Source of the DNA: Calycina herbarum
Lineage: Eukaryota > Ascomycota > Leotiomycetes > Helotiales > Pezizellaceae
Direction of reading: 5' to 3'
Length of the DNA stretch: 19,026 nt
NCBI GenBank assembly: GCA_001414485.1
Contig: LLEY01000346.1
Span: 1 to 19,026, forward strand
The position numbers were made by a program, and so were the translations under genes. Each line of letters starts with the position of its first letter. Positions within the stretch are counted from its first letter, which is position 1. Below the pieces are notes generated by a model. The model was not told the origin of the DNA and did no database searches. It was given only the letters and a program-made list of their open reading frames with translations. This document shows positions 1 through 8,487 of the stretch, one piece after another.

Positions 1-287
1 CCCCCGAACCATACCCAACCCACCTCTGACGATTACGAGCCTTCACCCTCGCCCCCTCGACATTCTTAAAATAAATAAAAAAACCCGCTGGTAAAACCTG
101 CATTAGCTCACCCCTCTACCCACCCCCGGAACCTGTCCTCATTTGGATGGTGCATTTGCGAAAAGAAGGCGTTTGCTCAAGAGGATCTACGCTCCACTCT
201 GCATCACTGCGTGTCTACGTGTCGTCCAAGGAATTTTCAGAAAGCCACATTGAAGCTCTGCATCTTCCCGAATAATAAATAGTCGAG
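1..287 (+). promoter_or_regulatory. Upstream region of hapC
   Basis: This stretch is pyrimidine-rich, with C/T runs near 1-60 and an A-rich patch near 67-85. That is typical of a fungal promoter and 5' leader. I see no clear TATA box and no coding pattern. Confidence 0.4.
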
Positions 288-1367
288 ATGTCTGCAGACT
301 CAGGAAGTCCCCCGAAGGAAGATGCTGTGGCATCACCCGAAAACGACCAGATGAATGATCCAAGTGACCCACACGCTGGAGGGCTTGGCTATGAGTTCGA
401 GGTTAAGGAACAAGATAGGTGGCTCCCAATAGCAAATGGTCAGTGAATACTCCCTCTCTCTGATTTGCGCACCGCGATATTCTCCGTGTTGGCGACGCTC
501 ACGAGTGGCATCGCTTCCATTATCGTACATCGAGACTACTACACGCATGTCATACACTTCGGCCACTCACTGAATACCCGGCGCAAACGCTGGAGATCTC
601 GTTGTGTCACTGTCGTTATACGTCCTATCATGTCCCACGAATCTCCGTCACCTTCTCCGTCCCCCTCGTCGTCCCCAAGGGAACCTCGACGGGGTGGTAA
701 ACATGATGGTCATCCAGACGCTAACATTCGTAACTTTGCTCCAGTTGCTCGCATCATGAAGACCGCCCTCCCAGACAATGCAAAGATCGCAAAGGAAGCC
801 AAAGAGTGCATGCAAGAATGCGTCAGCGAGTTCATCTCGTTCATCACAAGCGAAGGTATGTCTCATTACCAAAGTGCAAGTTCTGCGGTTTGCGGTTTGC
901 TAACAATCTTATTATAGCATCCGAAAAGTGTCACCAAGAGAAGCGCAAGACGGTCAATGGTGAAGACATTTTGTTTGCCATGACCTCATTAGGTTTCGAA
1001 AACTACGCAGAAGCTTTGAAGATTTACTTGTCCAAGTACCGAGAAGTAAGTTATTGTTCGACGTTAGAATGATGAGGTTTCTGTCGTAAGTTGATAGCGA
1101 ATCAGAACTGACCAATGCAAATAGACACAATCGACCAGAGGCGAGAATCGACCCGGCAGCCAAGGATACGGAGCCGCTGGCGCATCAGGCGGGGCCGCAA
1201 ATGCAACCTCGTCAACCACCTTCCCTGGCGGCGCTGAAGGAAACAACAACATTCTCGGTGGTCAACAACCAGAAGCTGGTGAACACGATGCCGCTTTCCA
1301 TGGAAGTTTGTATGGCGGTCAGGTTCCAAGTGGACACAATGGTGCGACTGGTGGAGATGGTTATTAG
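288..1367 (+). CDS. hapC: CCAAT-binding complex subunit HapC (HAP3 / NF-YB)
   Basis: Histone-fold subunit of the nuclear CCAAT-binding complex, which pairs with HapE and binds CCAAT boxes together with HapB. Four exons give 210 residues: 288-438, 745-855, 918-1045 and 1125-1367, all with GT-AG introns and phases that join cleanly. The NF-YB domain spans about residues 40-130 and begins with the family signature [16 protein letters not shown]. It continues through [26 protein letters not shown] and [17 protein letters not shown]. Cys72, Cys76 and Cys92 sit at the positions conserved in the family. The tail (131-210) is Gly/Ala/Asn/Gln-rich and disordered. The start at 288 gives the usual short acidic N-terminus. 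Intron 1 is long for this genome (306 bases) and is open in the frame of exon 2. The nearest gene, RRN3, follows in the same direction. Confidence 0.95.
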
Positions 1368-2202
1368 AAAGCTTTGGGTATCCGAATGAGCGAACCTAAG
1401 CTGGCGCATACGGTGGTGTTACGGTGATTGTGACAACGACGGGTGGGATGGATAATGGGGGTTTTGCTTTTCTTGGAGTGTATTGAGTACCCTGGCAAAG
1501 ATACCAGAATGGACTGTGAGGGAATGGAGGGATGGATGGGAACATTGGTTGCGATATCTGACGGGCTGTACAAGAAGGATTGGGGTCAAAAGTACAGATG
1601 GGTGCATTTTGCTCATTCTTTAGATTTCCATGCACTTATGGTGAGCAGTGTCTCAATTGGGCCAAGGAGCGCTCTAGGTCTGGCTTGATCAATGGAGCTT
1701 AAGAACAGATGTAGGATAAACAGTCCTCTGGTAAAAAAATGTCAATGTAATAATATCCGACATTTCTTGAAGTTGTGAAACCTTTTATTTGTGGTTGTCT
1801 TGTGGTTAGTTGTTGTACTTGCAAGTTTTTTGATATGGAAAAATAGACATTTAGATTAAACGCAGCTAGATGCTCTGTGATGAAGTTTTATTAATGTGAA
1901 CTTTCCCCCTCTATAAAAACCTATAATAGCTATAGATTTTGTTTCAGAAATCAAAGAAGGTTTGTCTTACCTCGTCATTGGTGAATTGGTGGGGTAAAAT
2001 TAGCGCCACGTGACCTGCTCGACAGCAAGGCTCCAGCGAATTTTCCAAACTATTTTTGTAGAGGCTCACACGAGCAATTGACAATCTCAAAATCGACTCC
2101 GCAACACGAACTTTATTCGCCGGATACGGATATTACATAGATAGTATCGGACACATGATAGCAGTCAATTCCTCTTGAGCTAGCGATAATTCGCGTCTCA
2201 TC
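1368..2202. promoter_or_regulatory. hapC 3' region and RRN3 promoter
   Basis: No gene is supported here. The left half is hapC 3' flank, and its small open frames lack coding pattern. The right half, upstream of RRN3, has two inverted CCAAT boxes (ATTGG at 1977-1981 and 1985-1989) followed by a palindromic E-box CACGTG at 2007-2012, about 190-225 bases before the RRN3 start. These are motif matches only; occupancy is not known. Confidence 0.4.
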
Positions 2203-4306
2203 ATGGCTTCTCTGCACTCTCAATTCCGGGCTCAGGCCCCCGCCACAGCCTCAAAACCCGCCAAATCAGTTATTCGTCCAACAAACACTGTCAAACGCAA
2301 GATCGATAATACTGACTTCAATGAAGACCTGCTCCCTGCCGATTCGAATCCGACCAAGAAGCCTCGAGTCACCTTCAACCCAGATGTCGAGAAGCGCGAG
2401 ATCGTCGAGTACGCCGCCAAAGGGAGAAGCCTCGACACGATACGCACAGAGATTCGGAAGGCGCTTGAGGGTCATGCGAAGGGTGATATCGAGGGTTATG
2501 GCACAGTCAGAGCGGTATTCTCCACAAAGCAAGAGTACGATGACGCTGAGGAGGATGATGAGCAGGAGGATGAGGACGAGGTAGAAAAGCGGTTGGAGAT
2601 TAGGACTTATGTGATTGCGCTCACCGGCTACGCATCGCATTTGGACAAATCATGCTCAACACTGGTAAACGATATATTGCACTGCGAATGGATGGGTCGA
2701 GACGAGGGGTTCATCAAGGCATACATTCATTTCCTGGGTAGTTTGGCTAGTGCACAGGGTGCTTATGTGGGGAAGGTCCTCGAAATGCTAGTCGGGTATT
2801 TTGCTGGCGGTATGTCTCTCCTGTTGGTGTTACATCTGATGAGCATGTCTGATTCTTTCAATAGTCCGATTTTCCAGCGGCCGTCTTCCGGGTTACCCTG
2901 ACGTAAAGCGAGATCAACTGTTTTCGAGGGTTCACTCTGCGCTCAAATACCTTCTCCGACTCATCCCATCTGCCAGTGGTATCCTCTCCCCGATCATTTC
3001 CAAGAAATTTCCCGACTCCGAAGAATCAAAAAAGGCCCACGTCAATTATGTTCAGAACTTGTTCCGCTTGATGGAATATGCACCAGAGCTGAAATCTGAC
3101 ATTTTTGCTCTCGTCACGGAGAAGCTTGTTGATATCGACGTGCAGATGCAGGTGCGGCTAGACGAGGAAGACGAAATTGCCACTGCAGTTATGAAAGCAA
3201 TCACAATGAGTGGGAAAGCAGTCGAAGCTGGAGGCGACGATACCGATAGTGATGGAGATTCTGTCTCGAGCGATGACGATGATAACAGCGACTCGAAACG
3301 AATCCAACAAGCTCAGTCCCATGTCGAAAAAATGGATGCCATGCTTGATATACTCTTCACGATGTACGACACTTACTTCCTGGATAATCCAATCAGTGAC
3401 CAAGCAATTTCAACATTCGAGATGCTACTATCGCATTTTGCCAATATCATCCTACCAACCTGTCAATCTCGGCATACACAATTCCTCCTTTTCCACTTTG
3501 CACAACGGCATACTCATCTTGTCGACCAATTTGCCGGTACATGTGTCCAACTAGCTTTCGAATCAGGCCGGCCCGCAGTTCTCCGAAATTCCGCAGCAGC
3601 TTATCTTGCTAGCTTTGTTTCACGAGGCAAACAAGTAGAAGACCACGTCGTGGTGACCGTGTTTGAACTCATCGGAAGCCATTTGGAGCGCATACGAATC
3701 GAGAACGAGCGTACATGTCGCGGTCCTGATCTCAAGCGGTACGGTACTTTCTACGCCATGACACAAGCTCTCTTGTACATATTCTGCTTCAGATGGCGGG
3801 ACCTACTTCTCAATGACATCGACGAAGACGATCCAGATGCATTCCTCAATAATGAGGAACTGAAATGGATGCCCGGAATCAAGGACATTCTTTCCCGTGT
3901 CATAAACTCCGCACTTAATCCCCTCAAAGTCTGCTCCCAACCTATCGTTCTGGAATTCGCCAAGATTGCGCGTCACCTTGGTTTCATGTATGTCTACTCA
4001 ATTTTGGAGACCAACAGGCGGATTCGTTTGAGTCAGTTTGCTCTTGGTGCTGGGAGTGGTGCTTTGCGAGATGTTGGAAGTGCGAGCAATGAGAGCTGGC
4101 ATCAATTGGAGGCACACTTTCCTTTTGATCCTTACGTGCTTCCCAAGAGTAGACGCTGGGTTGATGGGGATTATCGCCAATGGCAAAGTATTCCTGGATT
4201 GGAGCCAGAAGAAGAGAGCGATAGCGATGATGACTCCGGAGACGAGGAAGAGGCAAAGATCGTTGTTAAGGACGACGATACGTCGACGGATGATGATAAT
4301 GCATAG
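2203..4306 (+). CDS. RRN3: RNA polymerase I-specific transcription initiation factor RRN3 (TIF-IA)
   Basis: RRN3 binds RNA polymerase I in the nucleolus and makes it competent to start rDNA transcription. Two exons (2203-2809 and 2865-4306) are split by a 55-base intron with a GTATGT donor and a CTGAT branch site near 2836. They give 682 residues, close to yeast (627) and human (651). Family features are the helical HEAT-like body, LLRLIPSASGILSPII around residues 235-250, MLDILFTMYDTYF, the conserved RFGTFY-like block seen here as KRYGTFYAMTQALLYIFCFRW, and HFPFDPY near the C-terminus. The acidic stretches at about residues 112-127 and 325-347 match the regulatory serine/acidic patch, and the last 50 residues form a second acidic tail. 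The start is the first ATG of the frame. Confidence 0.97.
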
Positions 4307-4800
4307 AGAGATTTGAGCGATGATTTGGCGTTCTTTGGCGTTTTTGGGGGGTGGGGTGGGTTGGGTTGGGATGTGGACTGAACTTGGAGTTTTACTAGAA
4401 TTTGCACTTTTACACCCGACTGGCAGTTCGGGGAGGAGAATGGGAGGGAGACGGACAACAGAGGAGACTGGGCGACAACACTTGATTTACATCAGCATTT
4501 GCATTGGCAATAAAAAGTATGGGGCGCTGAGGATAGATGTCTATATGTTTGCACATGGCATTGGAGGCATTGTTTTCCCCCTTTTCATTAGAGCGAGAGC
4601 GTTTGGGGCGGAAAATATTGGCCAAATTTTCACACGGTTTTCGTGTATCAAGCGAAGGAGCGAAAAGGAAATGCTTGTGTTTGACAAGCTCATCGATGAT
4701 ACCAGTAGATAGATGATAGTAGCGAAGTCATTTTACTAGTGAAAAAAAATTGAGAAAACTGTTTATATTACAATTCGGTTGTGGTCTTTCTTGTCTTGTT
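4307..4800. other. RRN3 3' flank, no gene seen
   Basis: This stretch is G-rich near 4343-4370, then AT-rich. An open frame of 130 codons on the + strand lacks the codon pattern of the neighbouring genes and resembles no family I know. I treat the stretch as 3' untranslated and intergenic DNA. Confidence 0.4.
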
Positions 4801-4823
4801 TTTCTTCCGCGGGGGTATGATGA

Positions 4824-4997
4824 GCGCGTAAGTTGCGAGTAAGCTAGTTGTAAGCGGGGAGTAAGCTACCAAATCCTAGCGAGAAAGCCATGTAGCATCA
4901 TGTTTGGGGGCCAAAATGAAAGTTGCGAGTAAACGATCAAATGGCGAGTAAACCACACGATGTCTGGGGGCCAAATGAATTGCAATTTTGCGAGTAA
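4824..4997 (+). repeat. Cluster of GCGAGTAA motifs with a duplicated GGGGGCCAAA block
   Basis: GCGAGTAA occurs exactly at 4835-4842, 4925-4932, 4944-4951 and 4990-4997, with near copies at about 4824 (GCGCGTAA), 4857 (GGGAGTAA) and 4878 (GCGAGAAA). A longer unit, TGTTTGGGGGCCAAA followed by a GCGAGTAA, appears near 4909 and again near 4961 in slightly altered form. The pattern suggests a decayed tandem or dispersed repeat. I do not recognise the family. Confidence 0.6.
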
Positions 4998-5143
4998 GGA
5001 AAAGACGAAGTTGATGTTTCGTTTAAAGAGCCTCTTGTTGTGATGTAAGAATTGAAAGAATTCTTCTCCATAAATGGAAAAGGAATTTGGTCGCTATATA
5101 CTTTGATCCAGCCAAGTCTCGGATTATGAGGTAACGGTAAGTT

Positions 5144-5471
5144 CCTCCCCTCTAATAAAGGGGTTCAGCGCTCCCAATAAGGCTTCAGCGCTCCCAAAGA
5201 ATACATAGAGGAGTAATACTCGATATAAAAAAAAGCTGTTCCCTTTTAGATTGCGCTCTCCCCTAGATGATTGTAGAACTCTTATTCTTTGACTACTTAC
5301 CTTGCCATTTCAGCATTGAACCTTTTCCTCATTGAACCTTTTTGAATGATTACTTGAAATTACTTGAAATTTGCGGATATCTTAGGAAGATATATTCTAG
5401 TGTTGAAGCTACATTTCTAAAGCTGTCGCGATGATATTAAAGACTTAAGAGGGGAATCTGTGTTAAGTGAG
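5144..5471 (+). repeat. MITE-like repeat, copy A
   Basis: First of two adjacent non-coding copies. It starts near CCTCCCCTCTAATAAAG and ends with ACTTAAGAGGGGAA plus a short tail ending GTTAAGTGAG. The ends are roughly inverted (CCCCTCT-AA against TT-AGAGGGG), as in a miniature inverted-repeat element. It shares long blocks with copy B, such as TTCAGCGCTCCCAAAGAATA and GCTGTCGCGATGATATT. A TTCAGCGCTCCC block is duplicated at its left end (5164 and 5184). It holds two TTGAAATTAC/TTGAAATT units where copy B holds four. Confidence 0.65.
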
Positions 5472-5789
5472 CCTCCCCTTGAATAAAGGCTTCAGCGCTC
5501 CCAAAGAATACACGGAGGAGTAATACTCGACCAAAAAAAAAGCTGTTCCCTTTTAGATTGCTCTCCCTTGGATGATTGTAGAACTCTTACTCTCTGACTA
5601 TATACCTAGCTATTTTAACTTCTTATTATTGAACTATTTTGAATGGTTGCTTGAAATTACTTGAAATTACTTAAAATTACTTGAAATTGCGGATATCTTA
5701 GTATGATATATCCTAGTATTAAAGTTATATTACTAAAGCTGTCGCGATGATATTAAAGACTTAAGAGGGGAACTTGTGTTAAGTGAGAG
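5472..5789 (+). repeat. MITE-like repeat, copy B
   Basis: Second copy, offset by about 307 bases from copy A and in the same orientation, ending ACTTAAGAGGGGAA and GTTAAGTGAG. It carries an expanded TTGAAATTAC minisatellite near 5647-5690. Several differences from copy A near 5712-5737 are C-to-T or G-to-A changes that make copy B more AT-rich. No open frame of interest is inside. Confidence 0.65.
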
Positions 5790-6187
5790 TGTTTCTATAT
5801 ACCAGATACTGAGAAACACGTACTGCAAATGGTAGGATAATAGGTTGTAGTTGAGCTTAATTATAAAAGTATGATATTATGTTTGTTAATGTTATTATTA
5901 GTCTCTTGTTGGAAAAATCTTCGTTACTAGTTTTTCTAACGTGCTAGTCTCGACTCTCTAAATTCGAAAGAAATAGGAAAGAAATAGGAAAGAAGTATGG
6001 AAATTGGTGGTATTATGTTGTTTTTAAATGACGTACCATGCATGATATTCATGAGATCCTTAAATCAGCTGGAATAACACTGTTGATGAGATAAAAGGTA
6101 AGCTACCGGTACAAGCGACTTATTTATAACTTCATTCCTCTCGGGCCCAGAAACGTTCAATCCTGTAATGCTATATACACCAGGCAG
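5790..6187. other. AT-rich intergenic DNA, no gene seen
   Basis: Low-complexity AT-rich sequence with a short tandem AAAGAAATAGG near 5967-5990. No coding pattern is seen on either strand until the C-terminal exon of the minus-strand secreted-protein gene that ends at 6188. Confidence 0.4.
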
Positions 6188-6567
6188 CTAGGAAATAACG
6201 CGGCCTATGCTCGCAGTAGGTATACACTTTCCCTTGGGAGTTGATGTAATAGGCGAGTTATAGGTATTATCAGGAAATGCATAGACCCACTGGAGAAGCT
6301 CTTGGTCGGTGAACATGGATTGAGTGCCCGGGTTAATCTTGATGCAGACACAAGTGTTGGTGCTTTTCCTTTTGTAGAATTTGTCCTTGTCGCTGTGAAT
6401 TTCTTGTTAGCTACGACTATGGCGATACAGTTTGTTCTATGGCGAGTAATTTACTTGCATTTGCCGGTACTGTATATGCTAATATGGTTTGCGTTACGAG
6501 CAGCAAGGGCGGAAGCTTGTGTGAATGCCATCATGGAAGAGAGGGTAAAGATATTAGAGAAGTGCAT
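6188..6567 (-). CDS. Small secreted cysteine-containing protein (unrecognised; effector candidate)
   Basis: I do not recognise the family. Two minus-strand exons (6567-6455 and 6392-6188) flank a 62-base intron with a GTAAAT donor, a perfect GCTAAC branch site near 6412 and a TTCACAG acceptor. The product has 105 residues. Residues 1-20 (MHFSNIFTLSSMMAF... ending ASA) form a signal peptide, with cleavage likely after residue 20 or 22. The mature part is small, basic and polar, with four cysteines (37, 52, 54, 94, including a C-x-C) enough for two disulfides, and it ends GRVIS. Codons in both exons favour purine-first, C-ending forms. A TATATAAA box lies about 120 bases upstream. The gene sits alone in repeat-rich DNA. 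An effector role is inference only. Confidence 0.65.
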
Positions 6568-6682
6568 CTTGTTGATGATAAACCAAAGGTCAGAAGTAGG
6601 TGGTGGATCTGTAGGAGCGAGAATGGAGATTGGTATTGTTGATCGAAGGTGGTTGCAGAAGATGATTGGAAAAGAATATCAG

Positions 6683-6690
6683 TTTATATA
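6683..6690 (-). promoter_or_regulatory. TATA box of the small secreted protein gene
   Basis: Read on the minus strand the sequence is CCATATATAAACTG, about 116-123 bases upstream of the ATG at 6567. Spacing and sequence fit a fungal core promoter and support the minus-strand gene model. Confidence 0.45.
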
Positions 6691-6832
6691 TGGATTTTCT
6701 CTATACTGATATGCTTCTTCAACGCTATGTTTTCACGTATCAACCGTCAATTTACTTGGTCTGCGTCACCTGCTTCTTCTAATAATAAACAATTGAGCGG
6801 TGCGATGATATTATTTGACTGAAGACTGAAAA

Positions 6833-7020
6833 CTATTCCTTAAACTTAGCCTTGATTACATACCAACTTCCTTTTTGAACGTTGAAAGCAAAGAAGCCAT
6901 TCTTTCCAGCATCAACAGGTAACTACCAGTGGTCGGCCAAAAGGAACCATCTAAACGAGTACACGCGTCACAAATAGGAGGAAGCAGCATCAAAAAAAGC
7001 CCCAGAAAAAAGCAAGAAAT
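6833..7020 (-). pseudogene. Frame-broken relic of a small (possibly secreted) protein
   Basis: Two coding-like blocks lie end to end on the minus strand in different frames. The upstream block (about 7020-6919) reads a hydrophobic stretch, then ICDACTRLDGSFWPTTGSY. The downstream block (about 6919-6833) reads PVDAGKNGFFAFNVQKGSWY and on to a TAG stop. Both have strong purine-N-pyrimidine codon pattern, and the frame change at about 6919 equals one missing base. There is no good start codon: the frame is closed by TGA upstream, and the only ATG (6990) lies inside the hydrophobic stretch. A TATAAAA-like site is about 150 bases upstream. I read it as a decayed gene of unknown family; an unusual spliced gene is the alternative. 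Confidence 0.35.
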
Positions 7021-7308
7021 CTCACGAGATTGTCAAGATGTGCTCTGTACGTATCGACGCAGCATGGTGTAGAACAATTGTTTATTGAATTTCTCGATTT
7101 TGTTTCGAATTACTCTCTGTTTGTTTCAAAACACTTCCTATCAATATTTTGCTTCAAATGTATGATTTTATACATATGGGCAAGCTCCAAGGAACTATTT
7201 TTTCTACCACTGTACCTGGTCGACCCAGCCATGGACACTTCAACACATAACCGCCAACCACGTTTCGTGCGACCTTTTCCCTTCTAATAAACGCTGAATA
7301 ATTTCTGA

Positions 7309-7528
7309 ATGTATGATGTCAAAATTCTTTCAAAGTATTTTCGTGTAAGTCCGGACCGATGTACTCATAGCCCCAGCAAATCCTCGAGATGAACAGCCTC
7401 GAGCTGATAACACAACGTAGATAGAGCAGTTGACAGAAGAGATCCGCAACTTGGCAAAGGGATTAGATCTAAGGGCAGAGCACGTTGAGTCTTAGGCGGA
7501 CAACCTTGGAGCCGAACCTGATAGATAG
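7309..7528 (+). pseudogene. Short spliced coding relic with an internal TAG
   Basis: A candidate first exon (7309-7344, MYDVKILSKYFR) ends at a GTAAGT donor. A 76-base intron with a CTGAT branch site ends CGTAG at 7420, and exon 2 reads IEQLTEEIRNLAKGLDLRA then EHVES before TAG at 7493. In the same frame the reading continues ADNLGAEPDR to a second TAG at 7526. This is what a CAG-to-TAG change would leave, and C-to-T before A is the typical RIP change. The family is unknown. The splice grammar is good but the exons are tiny, so confidence is low. Confidence 0.3.
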
Positions 7529-7730
7529 CGCTTCCCATCGCCGTGGCCCTGAAACATTTTACCTTCCTTTATATACTGCTTTTAAACCGGTTTCTATAGA
7601 AACGTAACTAGGGTACTTAAGTCCCAAATAGTAGCACGGCATAAATATGAATCGAGGTTGTTTTTTTCTCATTCGGACTTCTGCCAGAATCTTTCCGAGA
7701 TTCCATGATAATTGAGAGAAATTCAAAATA

Positions 7731-7967
7731 TCACTTCCACCTCTTGAAAGTGGACGTCGTGTCGAATAGTGTAGCATTGACAATGCCCTTAGGCTGGGAA
7801 GATGCTGCTCCTTCCTCAAGACCCTTATTATCTCGCACATCTGGGGGAAAAGAGAGAGTTTTGCTGTTGAAAGCGGGGTTGTGGAAGATTATTCCAACGT
7901 GATAGAACTACTAACACTGGTCCAAGTCAAATTCCAGGCAACAAAATAAGAAAGAGCAATATCAACG
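7731..7967 (-). pseudogene. Coding-like minus-strand block with a frame change
   Basis: A strong acceptor (GTTGTCTTTTTCAG, ending 7968) precedes VDIALSYFVAWNLTWTSVSSS in one frame. From about 7901 a second frame reads HVGIIFHNPAFNSKTLSFPP and on to KGIVNATLFDTTSTFKRWK, with a TGA stop ending at 7731. Codon pattern is coding-like in both parts. No upstream exon with a compatible donor phase was found. A likely decayed gene of unknown family. Confidence 0.25.
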
Positions 7968-8487
7968 CTGAAAAAGACAACACTATTTCGATAAATTAGC
8001 ATGCCAAAGTACAGAAAAGAAGCCAAGCATTATCTTTCTTTCTATGAATCCGGTTATCCTGGCTCGTGGTGGACAATAAAAGCGGCTGTAAATAGTTATC
8101 TCGCTGTTCCAACCCGCAGCCCCAGTAATTGAAATCCTAGAGAGCTGGAAAACGAGAGAGGTAGGCAGGCACGAACCTGAAGTTTTACTGCCACTTTTAC
8201 TATCCATCGCGAGCATGGATGATAATCCATCAAGCGCGAGAGGAAATTCTTCGTAATCTTGCGATTGCCACTAAGTTGTCAAGCTCAAGTGCCGTTTTTG
8301 AGGGAATCGAGCAGCCACAGCTCGCGCACCGCCACACCACCCCTTCTCTTGGCGTTAACCTTCACCCCTGCAGTAGCCTCGCAATCCATCAAGCTTCGTG
8401 GCCTCACAACACCAAAGCTCCCCATCACCAAACTCCAAACCTCCCACCAACCCAGAATTCAATTCCTCCCTCCGAACGCTTCCCACA
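7968..8487. promoter_or_regulatory. Intergenic region and OST2 promoter/5' leader
   Basis: A 77-codon minus-strand frame (8216-7983) and a 43-codon + frame (8001-8132) overlap each other here and neither is recognisable. From about 8290 the sequence turns C-rich on the + strand, as expected for the 5' leader of OST2. I assign no gene. Confidence 0.35.

Noticed and set aside
1443..1688. An 81-codon + frame after hapC
   Set aside because: It lies in the hapC 3' flank with no coding pattern and no recognisable domain.
4320..4712. A 130-codon + frame after RRN3
   Set aside because: No coding codon pattern, G-run content and no family resemblance; it lies where the RRN3 3' UTR is expected.
6439..6642. 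A + strand 67-codon frame with five cysteines and a short hydrophobic start that looks like a secreted peptide
   Set aside because: It is antisense to exon 1 of the minus-strand gene, which has a better signal peptide, a canonical intron and a TATA box. The + frame's leader of about 14 residues is too short for a usual signal peptide.
6302..6709. A + strand 135-codon frame with a hydrophobic middle
   Set aside because: It overlaps the spliced minus-strand gene throughout and begins without a clear ATG; it is most likely an antisense shadow.
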